DNA from: Thermoplasmata archaeon
GTDB lineage: Archaea > Thermoplasmatota > Thermoplasmata > Halarchaeoplasmatales > Halarchaeoplasmataceae
Length of the DNA stretch: 56,538 nt
NCBI GenBank assembly: GCA_003560595.1
Contig: PWKY01000004.1
Coordinates: forward strand, 1 to 56,538
Direction of reading: 5' to 3'
Below the pieces are notes generated by a model. The model saw only the letters and a program-made list of their open reading frames with translations. It had not been told where the DNA came from and made no database searches. How positions within the stretch are numbered: position 1 is the first letter of the stretch; every line of letters starts with the position of its first letter. A program made the translations under genes and the position numbers. Below are positions 46,077-54,264 of this stretch, one piece after another.

Positions 46077-47135
46077 TCATATTTTTTTTAAAATATTTCG
46101 GTATCTTTCCACAGCATTTTCATAGGAGAACACATCTCTAACCTTTTTATATGCTTTTAGAGAGATGATGTCGATATCATCTCTTTCTAGTGCCTCTTTG
46201 ATCTTTATACTCATTTTCTCAGCGGATAGACTATTAAGTAAAAAACCAGTTTCACCGTCTATGATCGCATCCTCTATCCCTCCTACCGGTGTAGCGAGTA
46301 CTATGGTACCACAGGCCATGGCTTCAGTTACTATCTTAGGAAAACCTTCAGTGTCTGATGGTAATATGAGCAATTTCAATCTATTAAGGTGATCTCCCAT
46401 CTCTTTGTGAGGTATCTCCCCTATGAATTTTACCCCTTCTTTTTCACACATTTTCTTTACTTTATCGTGGGACTGCCCGCTGCCACCGATCAACAGTTGT
46501 TTGTTCATACCTATCTTCTTTGTGGCCCTTACTATCGATCCGATGTTCTTCTCCGGTGCAAGCCGTCCGATATACCCGATCTTATCTCTGTCGCCTATCG
46601 GCACAATCATCTTGAAGTCATCTCCAACGTAATTGTAATTCCATACCTCTATCTTGTCTTCGTAGCTCTCAAGGTCTAATTTTTGTATCATCCCTGGAGT
46701 ATAAACTATTATCCTGTCAGAAATGGAATATATAAGCTCTATTAAAGGTCTCATCTCCCTTTTACTATAGTCCCTGGTCACTATCTTGATGATCTTTGTA
46801 CGCCCTTTCAATAAAAAAAGAGCAGGTATGAACAACTGTGTGCTTTGAAGGAAAAAAACGTATTCTACTTCTTTAGGAAGTTTTCCCAGAACTATCAGAG
46901 AATGAAGCTCCATGAAAAGTATCCCAAGTATGCGTAGTAAGATATTATCTCCCTTACCCCACGGCTTCCTAAGTTTATGATATACGATGTTCTCTCCCTC
47001 GTTGGAGTCAGGAGGATCCAGTCTGTATATGTGGATCTTATGATGAAATCTTTTTTGTATGCTGATGAGGTTTTCCATATCTATTTTATTTGAAAATCCC
47101 GGTGCACCACTTACTAAGGCTACGCTGCTCTTCAT
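46077..47135 (-). CDS. GT4 glycosyltransferase
   Basis: This GT-B enzyme has VPIGDRDKIGYIGRLAPEKNIGSIVRA at the start of the donor half, then LLIGGSGQSHDKVKKM, FIGEIPHKEMGDHLN, and the complete EX7E motif (DTEGFPKIVTEAMACG). The front half is shorter and more variable, as is usual for the acceptor side. A TATA-like box (minus strand, 47161-47170) is about 30 nt before the ATG. It is divergent from the GT4 gene at 47223; the 87 nt between hold both promoters. Confidence 0.87.
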   Translation of the reverse strand: MKSSVALVSGAPGFSNKIDMENLISIQKRFHHKIHIYRLDPPDSNEGENIVYHKLRKPWGKGDNILLRILGILFMELHSLIVLGKLPKEVEYVFFLQSTQLFIPALFLLKGRTKIIKIVTRDYSKREMRPLIELIYSISDRIIVYTPGMIQKLDLESYEDKIEVWNYNYVGDDFKMIVPIGDRDKIGYIGRLAPEKNIGSIVRATKKIGMNKQLLIGGSGQSHDKVKKMCEKEGVKFIGEIPHKEMGDHLNRLKLLILPSDTEGFPKIVTEAMACGTIVLATPVGGIEDAIIDGETGFLLNSLSAEKMSIKIKEALERDDIDIISLKAYKKVRDVFSYENAVERYRNILKKI

Positions 47136-47188
47136 ATCTGAAAGTGTATACTTGTTTACTGTTAAAAAGTTATTCTCTGTGTAAAAAA

Positions 47189-47198
47189 AATATAAATC
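47189..47198 (+). promoter_or_regulatory. TATA box of the GT4 gene at 47223
   Basis: The box aatataaatc is centred about 30 nt before the ATG. On the other strand, 20-30 nt away, is the TATA box of the divergent GT4 gene. Confidence 0.5.
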
Positions 47199-47222
47199 TT
47201 ATGAGCACTTTGTTGGGCTTGA

Positions 47223-48413
47223 ATGGACAAAAACCTCGCTATACTATTTCTACACGGAGACCACTATCCAACCTCTCGTTCAGAGATGATCGAACTATTT
47301 GAAAGAGAGATGGTAAGAAGGGGCCACCGCATTCATTACGTGATGCTAACAGAAGTCTGTGGAAAAGAAAAGGTAAAAGATTGTGGCAATAACGTCTATC
47401 ATCTAATACCAGCTAAGAACGGCTTACTTTCTAAAATGCATGAACGGGATGCTGTAGCACGCATATCCAAAAAGATCGTACAGGAGGAATCCATAGACAT
47501 AATACAAGTCCGTGATGACATATTCCTGTCCAAATTAGCAATATCCCTTTCAAAAAAACATGATATACCTTTTGTTTTCCGTCTTTCTACTCTTTTTCAC
47601 TCACTGGATAAAGACCTTATCAAATACAGAAAGTCATTTGGGAATGTATTGAGATATGTTCGAGGTATATACGGGGAACGCATTTACAGGAAGCTTATCA
47701 GACGTTCTCATCTTTTTTTACCGATCTCCAAGGCCATGGAAGAGCATTATAGGAGTGAATTTCCGGAAAAAAAGATGATGCCTCTACCGCTACAAGCTCC
47801 TCACTCTTTTATTCGATACAACAAAAAACATGACAAACCCAGATCTAAAAAACGTATCATCTACATCGGCCAGATATCGTACATACGAAATATGGAATTT
47901 ATGATAGATGTTATCAGTAAACTATCAGATGACGTAGAGATGATGTTCGTTGGTCCACCCCAACAGGATTTCATCGTTAAAGATATGAAGGAGCATGCAA
48001 GGAAATTAGGTGTGGAAGACAGGGTTGTATTCGTCGGTAAGGTAGATAAAGATGAGATCCCAAAATATATCACCAGCGCCCATGTTGGAGTCTCCCCCAT
48101 ACCCCCCTTGAAAGCCTTTAGGATGTCTAGCCCCACAAAGGTTGTAGAGTATTTATCTCTTGGAGTCCCGGTGGTGGCGAATAAAGAGATACAGGACCAA
48201 CGTTATGTTATAGAGAATAGTGGCGGTGGTTTTGCGGTGGAATACGATGTGGATAAATTCTCAGATAAAGTTGAACAACTGCTTACTGATCCTAGTAAAG
48301 CTAAAACCATGGGTAAAAAGGGTAAGGGATGGATCAAAAGGCACAGGAATTACAAGCTATTGGCGAAGAAGTTGGAAGGTGCATATCATGAGATACTTGG
48401 ATCATCCCACTAA
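47223..48413 (+). CDS. GT4-like glycosyltransferase with variant donor motif
   Basis: GT-B layout: AILFLHGDHYPTSRSEMIELFEREMVRRGHRIHY at the front, RIIYIGQISYIRNMEFMIDVISKL at the start of the donor half, then VFVGKVDKDEIPKYIT. The donor site reads FRMSSPTKVVEYLSLGVPVV: the first Glu of EX7E is replaced, while the SPTKVVEY form is known in a branch of GT4. It converges on the double GT gene with a 12-nt overlap of the 3' ends. Likely retaining; the sugar is unknown. Confidence 0.83.
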   Translation: MDKNLAILFLHGDHYPTSRSEMIELFEREMVRRGHRIHYVMLTEVCGKEKVKDCGNNVYHLIPAKNGLLSKMHERDAVARISKKIVQEESIDIIQVRDDIFLSKLAISLSKKHDIPFVFRLSTLFHSLDKDLIKYRKSFGNVLRYVRGIYGERIYRKLIRRSHLFLPISKAMEEHYRSEFPEKKMMPLPLQAPHSFIRYNKKHDKPRSKKRIIYIGQISYIRNMEFMIDVISKLSDDVEMMFVGPPQQDFIVKDMKEHARKLGVEDRVVFVGKVDKDEIPKYITSAHVGVSPIPPLKAFRMSSPTKVVEYLSLGVPVVANKEIQDQRYVIENSGGGFAVEYDVDKFSDKVEQLLTDPSKAKTMGKKGKGWIKRHRNYKLLAKKLEGAYHEILGSSH

Positions 48414-50477
48414 TTCTTCAACGATATCTTCCAGCCGATCCAGATAGCTGGACGGAGTGTATCTCGCCAGAACGATATCACGGGGGTCTTTATCGTGTTT
48501 CCCTTCCATAACTTGCTTGATGCTATTTTTAACAGACCCCAGATCCTTATAATCAACTACATACCCCTCTCCACCGATAACCTCGGGAAGTGCACCTTTG
48601 TCATACACGATGGGCACACATCCGAAGCACATGGCTTCAACCATGGATACACCGAAGGATTCACTCCTCGATAGCTGTAGGTACACTTTACATTTGGAAT
48701 AATATTCAGCTAATTTTTCCTCTTTCACGAACCCCTTTACGTGAAGATTAGAGGGACACTTTTTCTTAAATCTTAGAGCTTCTTTATCCTTCAATTTTCC
48801 TATCAATAAAAACTCCAATTCTTTTATATCCTCGGCAAGGATAAGAAAATCGTTGAAGCCCTTCCTAGATATATTGCTTTTACTCACCTCTCCCGTTGTT
48901 ATAACACAGTTCTTCTTTTGTGCTCGATCCATCTCTCTACTTTTTTGTATGTAATAGGGCTTGATGAAGTTGTATAGGATCTCGATCCTATCTGCTTCAG
49001 TTATACCATACTTCAAGAATATATTTTTCTGTTTTTTTGAGGGTACGGATATGATGTCTGGTAGTGAAAAAAGAAACCGGACAAATCCAGCATGATCTTC
49101 AAAATAGGGGGCGGGTTCACCTCGGTGATAGGTTACCAAACTTTTTGTACGGCTGATCTTAGCCAGTAGTAAAGGTATGGATAATTGAGAGGAAGAAAAG
49201 ATGGTGGCGAATGAACAGTGTATATGGGTAACATCCGCATTTATCAAGTTTAAAAATAACTTACACAAACTCATTGGATTTTCCTTCAGGGAAAGGATGT
49301 TAAATATTTCTACGTTCCGACTATCTATGCTTTTTAAAAGAGAGTACTCTGAATCAAGCATACCGCCAACGCCACCGGTTGGAGAATGAGGTCCTATAAG
49401 GAGTATCTTCAAACCAGATGAAGATCGTTTGTATATCTCTATAAGTTTATCTATTACCACGTCACTATCGTATAATCCACGCACCTTTTTGATATTATCG
49501 AACGCCATCTTTTCTCTATCAGACTTCAAAGTTGTGACTATCTTTTCGGCAATATCTTCAGATGTAGGGGGTATACTGGAAAGATAATAACCATTCACAC
49601 CTTTTTCCACCGCTCTTTTTGTACCTCCCACATCAGTGGTTATTATAGGAAGACCTGCGGCCATCGCTTCTAGTATGACCGTTGGAAATCCTTCACCGTG
49701 GAAGGTAGGAAAAACGAATATATCCCCCTCTCTATACGTTTTTATCTTTTCTTCTTCTGAAACGTAACCTTTCACAAACACCTTATGGTTGAGCCCCTTA
49801 TGGTCAACTGCTTTTTCAAGCTCTTTTAAACAACTGCCCATGCCGATATATGTCAATTTTACACGATCGAATACATCCGGAGGCAGCTTTTCAAGGGCAT
49901 CTAAAAGCAGAAATATACCCTTTTCTTCCTCCATCCTAGAGCAGAATACAAGACCGATCTCCTCATCATTTTTAGCTTTCTCGTACCCGTATTTGCTAGT
50001 ATCCACCATCGTAGAGGATACATGGATGATGTCTTCTCGGCACCCGAGATCGACTAATTTATCCTTGTATCCATGATCCAGTACCACTACTGCAGTTTGA
50101 AGATCTATCAAATGAACGAATAGTTTTGAGTATAATGAAGAGTTTTTAATGGTGTGATAAGTGTTTTCGTCCCAACCATGTATAAAAAACAGGGTCTTAT
50201 AACCGAGTATGTTTGCTAAAATCGAGTATGTGAAATCCCTCAAAAGAGCACGATCGCCTAGAGATGGGTTGAGGTGTACAAGGTCGTACATACCCCTTTT
50301 TAGGGTGAGCATAAAGCTGATCAGATTCAGCAGTAGTCCAGTCTGTGCAAAGTGATCTGAAATTATATCTTTATCTTGAAACCGGTCTAATAGATTCAAT
50401 ACATACTGTGCAACACCACCCTTCCTTCGGAGTGATACCGAGACCAATAATATCTTGACACGTGTTATCGACTTCAA
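48402..50477 (-). CDS. Double-domain GT4 glycosyltransferase
   Basis: Two complete GT4 units lie in one 691-residue chain. Unit 1 (1-345) opens with ILLVSVSLRRKGGVAQYVLNL and has HGEGFPTVILEAMAAG. Unit 2 (350-691) opens with ILLIGPHSPTGGVGGML and has SRSESFGVSMVEAMCFG. Both keep EX7E, so both are probably active and may add two sugars in turn. The start is TTG and overlaps the stop of the upstream gene (TTGA), with GGGGT ahead of it. It is the third gene of a coupled operon with the AP-superfamily enzyme and the alpha/alpha-barrel protein. Confidence 0.87.
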   Translation of the reverse strand: MKSITRVKILLVSVSLRRKGGVAQYVLNLLDRFQDKDIISDHFAQTGLLLNLISFMLTLKRGMYDLVHLNPSLGDRALLRDFTYSILANILGYKTLFFIHGWDENTYHTIKNSSLYSKLFVHLIDLQTAVVVLDHGYKDKLVDLGCREDIIHVSSTMVDTSKYGYEKAKNDEEIGLVFCSRMEEEKGIFLLLDALEKLPPDVFDRVKLTYIGMGSCLKELEKAVDHKGLNHKVFVKGYVSEEEKIKTYREGDIFVFPTFHGEGFPTVILEAMAAGLPIITTDVGGTKRAVEKGVNGYYLSSIPPTSEDIAEKIVTTLKSDREKMAFDNIKKVRGLYDSDVVIDKLIEIYKRSSSGLKILLIGPHSPTGGVGGMLDSEYSLLKSIDSRNVEIFNILSLKENPMSLCKLFLNLINADVTHIHCSFATIFSSSQLSIPLLLAKISRTKSLVTYHRGEPAPYFEDHAGFVRFLFSLPDIISVPSKKQKNIFLKYGITEADRIEILYNFIKPYYIQKSREMDRAQKKNCVITTGEVSKSNISRKGFNDFLILAEDIKELEFLLIGKLKDKEALRFKKKCPSNLHVKGFVKEEKLAEYYSKCKVYLQLSRSESFGVSMVEAMCFGCVPIVYDKGALPEVIGGEGYVVDYKDLGSVKNSIKQVMEGKHDKDPRDIVLARYTPSSYLDRLEDIVEELVG

Positions 50478-51733
50478 TCTAAATACCCCACGGATCTCAA
50501 TTTATTCTCTATGATCTCCCTGTCCATGTTCACCCGGCTGTTGAGATTACAACCATGTATTATTTCAGGATTCACACTTTCAATTCTTTTACGCATCTGC
50601 ATTTTAACCTCATGGTTCTTTATTTCATCTTCATCCAAGTCGTATAATTTCTCGTATCCTCCCCTGGGTTTTAATATGTATTGATAGTTATTAGTTACCA
50701 AACTGACGAGCCATCTTTCCTCATCGAGCTGATCCCCCAAAAATATCTCAGAGTATGCATCTTTAGGTAATTCGCTATCCTTATCAAAGATAGGAACCCC
50801 GTCGAAGTTACCCTCTTCCTGAAACAGCTCTTCACACAGAGATGGGATAACATCTACATGTCGTACCATATTTCCCTCCTCTCCGCGGATACCAAGTCCC
50901 TTTACTATCAAGGGCGTGGTTATCAGGGGCCGGTACAGTTGATAACCGTGGGTCGCCCCGAATTCACTTTCACTTCTCTTTAGCATGTTTAAAGTTCCTC
51001 TGAATAATTTAGAGAGTTTCCTATGAATTTTCTTACGTTTCCATCTAACATGTGGATAATATACACACTTGAGACGGTCCATAAGCTCCTCTGCAAGATT
51101 AGCGCTGATCTTTTCACCATGATCCCCGGTCAACAAGATGACCGCCTCGTCGTTCAAATCAAATAGTTCACCGAGTTTTTTATCTATACTTGAAACCGAT
51201 CGTTCGTAGAGGGTATCTCCGTAATCGCTCTTATCCATGTCTTTATCCACAAAGCGAGGCTGGTGAAGATCCCAAACATGGAGGAAGAAGAAATACGGTT
51301 CTTGAAAGTATCCTTCCTTAAATTTGGTCAATAGATCCTGGTACCAATCGTTATGAAGGTTATCCCAAAGCTCTCTCTGATTGTATTCGTCGAATCCCCT
51401 AGAGTATCCATGGGCTGGAAAGAGGGAGCCTGTTACCTCGGCGTAGGTGTTGTACCCCTTATCTTTGAATATCTCACCGATGGTCTTTACGTTATCTTTT
51501 AACTTTAAGTGCATCAGGTCCCTTAGTCCGTGATTGAACGGATACAGGCCGGTCATAATGCTGCCGAAGCAGGGAAGTGTGGATGTAGATACAGATATGG
51601 TGTTCTTAAATAGCCTGCCATCTTTTTTCAATTTATCTAAATTCGGTGTAACCGTACTCCTATCCTCTGAATGTAACACGTCGGACCTCAGGCAGTCTAT
51701 CACTATGAAGATCACATTCGGTTCGGTGTTCAT
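50474..51733 (-). CDS. Alkaline-phosphatase-superfamily enzyme (sulfatase-like) 3
   Basis: Metal ligands: NVIFIVIDCLRSDVL at the start, EAVILLTGDHGEKIS later, and GATHGYQLYRPLITTPLIV (His). The nucleophile loop is STSTLPCFGSIMTGLYPFNHG, where lining up TGLYP with the sulfatase TGRYP puts Thr at the Cys place and Phe at the Arg place. It ends with LRSVGYLD. The ATG overlaps the stop of the barrel-protein gene (ATGA) and has AGGAGGCGG just ahead. No signal peptide. It is likely to act with the double GT, perhaps on a lipid-phosphate or sugar-phosphate intermediate. Confidence 0.82.
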   Translation of the reverse strand: MNTEPNVIFIVIDCLRSDVLHSEDRSTVTPNLDKLKKDGRLFKNTISVSTSTLPCFGSIMTGLYPFNHGLRDLMHLKLKDNVKTIGEIFKDKGYNTYAEVTGSLFPAHGYSRGFDEYNQRELWDNLHNDWYQDLLTKFKEGYFQEPYFFFLHVWDLHQPRFVDKDMDKSDYGDTLYERSVSSIDKKLGELFDLNDEAVILLTGDHGEKISANLAEELMDRLKCVYYPHVRWKRKKIHRKLSKLFRGTLNMLKRSESEFGATHGYQLYRPLITTPLIVKGLGIRGEEGNMVRHVDVIPSLCEELFQEEGNFDGVPIFDKDSELPKDAYSEIFLGDQLDEERWLVSLVTNNYQYILKPRGGYEKLYDLDEDEIKNHEVKMQMRKRIESVNPEIIHGCNLNSRVNMDREIIENKLRSVGYLD

Positions 51734-52860
51734 TCCGCCTCCTGCATATATCTAGCCATAGCATAACACATCCATGCCTGTGACCAACGTATGTACGGGA
51801 CCTTATTGGTCCAAAGGCGATGCTTTTGATAGTAAAAGTAGTTTTTCTTATGGTCCCACATGTTGTCGATCGTCCATCGAAGTATATCTTCGTGAAGATC
51901 GCCGCTGTATAATCCTCTATCTTTAGCTTCTTTAAACGTGATCATACCCTGGGCACAGTTATGTATATCCACTGGGTACTCACTTTCTGTTGAATATAGT
52001 GGTCTTCCTCCACGGAACATGGTCTTATAGAAGTTCAATCCGCGGTCGATGGACTTTTTTATCTTCTCACCACCGTGGTATCCACAGTACTTCATCAAAG
52101 CCCATATGACATACCCGTTGTGAAAATTATCCATCCCTAGGTGTGATGTGGGGGAGTAAATCCACCCTCCATTTTTTTTCTGCTGTGAGATAACCCAATC
52201 CATGATCTTCTTACTCTTCTGTGAGTAATTTTTATCCCCTGTGAGGTTTCCAATCCTAGCCAGCTGATAGCCTATGAGTGCGTTCGAGTTCACTATCTGT
52301 TCCTCTTTTTCATAAGGTGTATAACTCAATGAAAGGTGCTCATCGTCTTCGTGCAGTACTTTCAGTTCATTTAGATAAAAATTCGCTATACGTTCAAGTG
52401 TGTCTTTGTCTTCCTTTATCACAGGTGCCTCTCCAACAAAATATGTTACCACGGAACATCCGTTTTCTCTAGGCAAATAACTCCTTCTAGATTGCCATGG
52501 AAAATTGTAACCCCAACAAGCGAAGTCTTTTTCCTCGTCGCACCTTTTAAACAACCAATCCACTAGACTATCCCTTTCTTTTAGATATCTTTTATCTCCG
52601 TAGATATTGTACATCATATCGTATGTAGATGCGAAGAGTGCCACACCCTTCGGATTCCGTGTGGGTTCTATTTTCATCAAATTTCTTATGTTGATCGGGG
52701 ATCTTTTTAATGTTTGTGTAAATATGATCCTCATAATCTTACTGTTCCCAGCCACCTTCTTCAAAACAGGCGAGCTCAAGGCATCGAAAGGGTCGTAGCC
52801 CGCATAATCCCTTTTTTTTGCCCATGCAAGAGCGCTGAGCAAAATATCAAGAACATCCAT
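51730..52860 (-). CDS. Alpha/alpha-barrel (six-hairpin-like) protein
   Basis: The 376 residues show repeating helix pairs with aromatic turns (GVALFASTYDMMYNIYGDKRYLKE, NALIGYQLARIGNLTGDKNY, GGWIYSPTSHLGMDNFHNGYVIWAL, YIRWSQAWMCYAMARY). This is the look of alpha/alpha toroids found in glycoside hydrolases, epimerases and prenyl cyclases. I cannot name the family. GHs and lyases of this fold work on uronic-acid or GlcNAc polymers, which would suit a glycan locus. It is first of a three-gene operon; a TATA-like box (minus strand, 52882-52892) is 27 nt before its ATG. Confidence 0.6.
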   Translation of the reverse strand: MDVLDILLSALAWAKKRDYAGYDPFDALSSPVLKKVAGNSKIMRIIFTQTLKRSPINIRNLMKIEPTRNPKGVALFASTYDMMYNIYGDKRYLKERDSLVDWLFKRCDEEKDFACWGYNFPWQSRRSYLPRENGCSVVTYFVGEAPVIKEDKDTLERIANFYLNELKVLHEDDEHLSLSYTPYEKEEQIVNSNALIGYQLARIGNLTGDKNYSQKSKKIMDWVISQQKKNGGWIYSPTSHLGMDNFHNGYVIWALMKYCGYHGGEKIKKSIDRGLNFYKTMFRGGRPLYSTESEYPVDIHNCAQGMITFKEAKDRGLYSGDLHEDILRWTIDNMWDHKKNYFYYQKHRLWTNKVPYIRWSQAWMCYAMARYMQEAE

Positions 52861-53264
52861 ATACGATTTTACTATTGTATTGGTTTATTTAACGGTTTTG
52901 AAGATTTTTTATTGCTCTTGTGAGTTTACATGGAATAATATAGTCGTCCCTAGTTGCTCCGAACCGGCACCAAAGATGCATCCCTCACCACGACTCATGC
53001 CGTATAGAACTACGGAGCCAACAACTGAGAACCCCCTCTTTTATCAAGGTTATTTTTTTTCGAAGGAGTGTTCAACCTGTTTACCTCCTCCCACCAAAAC
53101 ATGGCTTAAAACAACTGGCCTATCCATGCGCCAAGGTTTTTCAACAAATATTCACCGGTAACAACTTTCATCTTCATAGGTCATAATTTCCTGATCGACC
53201 TGAATCATCTTCTCAATCCGGGGAAACAATTAAAGCCTACTCGATTTATCACATATGTTGTAAA
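52861..53264. other. Intergenic region with a GC-richer, structured patch
   Basis: From about 52950 to 53040 the bases are richer in G and C than the neighbourhood. A 16-nt hairpin (ccgta/tacgg arms, 53000-53015) competes with a longer pairing of 52952-52961 with 53013-53026. The minus strand is also open for 44 codons there (52909-53040, with SVVGSVVLYGMSRGEGCIFG). It may be a small RNA, a leader, or the 3' end of a lost gene. Nothing else is seen in this stretch. Confidence 0.35.
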
Positions 53265-54263
53265 ATGTCAAAAAAACTCTGGTTCGATATCGTCAACTCG
53301 TCTCATGCGCAGTTCTTCAGACCCTTCGTAGAGGAGTTCAACTCGGTGAACGAGCTTGTGATAACCACTAGAGATCTGGCGGAAACGAACACACTTGTGA
53401 ATGATTACGGTGTAGCATACAGATGTTTTGGACAGCACTGGGGGAAGAATAAATCCATGAAGATCATGGGGTATCTATCCCGATCGCTCAAGATGATGTG
53501 GTGTGTCAGAGGTTTCGATTATGCTTTTACCCACGGTTCGGTTTCGCCTATAGCTTTAAAAAAATGTTATCTAAGCAAGCTGATATCATTCTACGATAAC
53601 GAATATGCCGATAGCTTCAGTATGCTCGGTAAACACAGCGATCATTTCTTTGTTCCTTCGATACTGGAAAAAGAGGCTGAAAAGGTCAAAGGTAAGTCAA
53701 CCATACTCCATACCTTCCAGGGGTTCAAGGAGCAGATATATCTCGCCGACTTCGAACCGGATAAAAAAGAGATAGCTTCTATACCATTCGATAGTTACCT
53801 AGTGGTCAGACCAGAGGCATGGAAGTCTGATTATGTGAACGTGGATAAGATATTAGCTTACGATCTTACAAAGGAGTTGGTCGAAAATGGCCACCAGGTG
53901 GTTTTCCTTTCGAGATATGGTAAATATCCTTCATGGATGAAAAAGGAAAAAGATATATACGTACCTCCAAAAGCAGTGGACGGAAAACAGCTGAGCTGGT
54001 TTTCCCACGGTGTGTTGACCGGTTCGGGAACCTTGGCTAGAGAAGCCGGTGTTTTGGGTGTACCTTCGGTTTCATTCTATCCCTGCGACCCGCTGAAAGT
54101 CGATATATGGATGGAAAAGAACGGATACATACATCGATCCAGAGATATCCGAGATATCCTGAACTATCTTAACAATGCAGAGAGGGATACTGGGCTTTTG
54201 AAGGAGGCTGAAAAGGTAAGTAAAGATTTCTTCAAAAGTGTCGGAGAGATAATACAAAGATGA
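53265..54263 (+). CDS. DUF354 protein (GT-B-like)
   Basis: The start LWFDIVNSSHAQFFRPFVEEF and the segments YAFTHGSVSPIALKK, SFYDNEYADSFSMLGKHSDHFFVPS and LTGSGTLAREAGVLGVPSVSFYP are those of the archaeal DUF354 family, which has the two-domain fold of UDP-GlcNAc 2-epimerase and MurG-like enzymes. Its reaction is not settled; a sugar-nucleotide or glycosyl-transfer step is likely. The length (332) is normal. The next gene starts 2 nt after its stop, so both are made together. Confidence 0.82.
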   Translation: MSKKLWFDIVNSSHAQFFRPFVEEFNSVNELVITTRDLAETNTLVNDYGVAYRCFGQHWGKNKSMKIMGYLSRSLKMMWCVRGFDYAFTHGSVSPIALKKCYLSKLISFYDNEYADSFSMLGKHSDHFFVPSILEKEAEKVKGKSTILHTFQGFKEQIYLADFEPDKKEIASIPFDSYLVVRPEAWKSDYVNVDKILAYDLTKELVENGHQVVFLSRYGKYPSWMKKEKDIYVPPKAVDGKQLSWFSHGVLTGSGTLAREAGVLGVPSVSFYPCDPLKVDIWMEKNGYIHRSRDIRDILNYLNNAERDTGLLKEAEKVSKDFFKSVGEIIQR

Positions 54264-54264
54264 A

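Noticed and set aside
52940-53045. tRNA or SRP RNA gene
   Set aside because: A GGTTCGGAGC-like word recalls a T-loop or SRP helix 8, but no acceptor stem, anticodon arm or SRP helix-8 core could be drawn.
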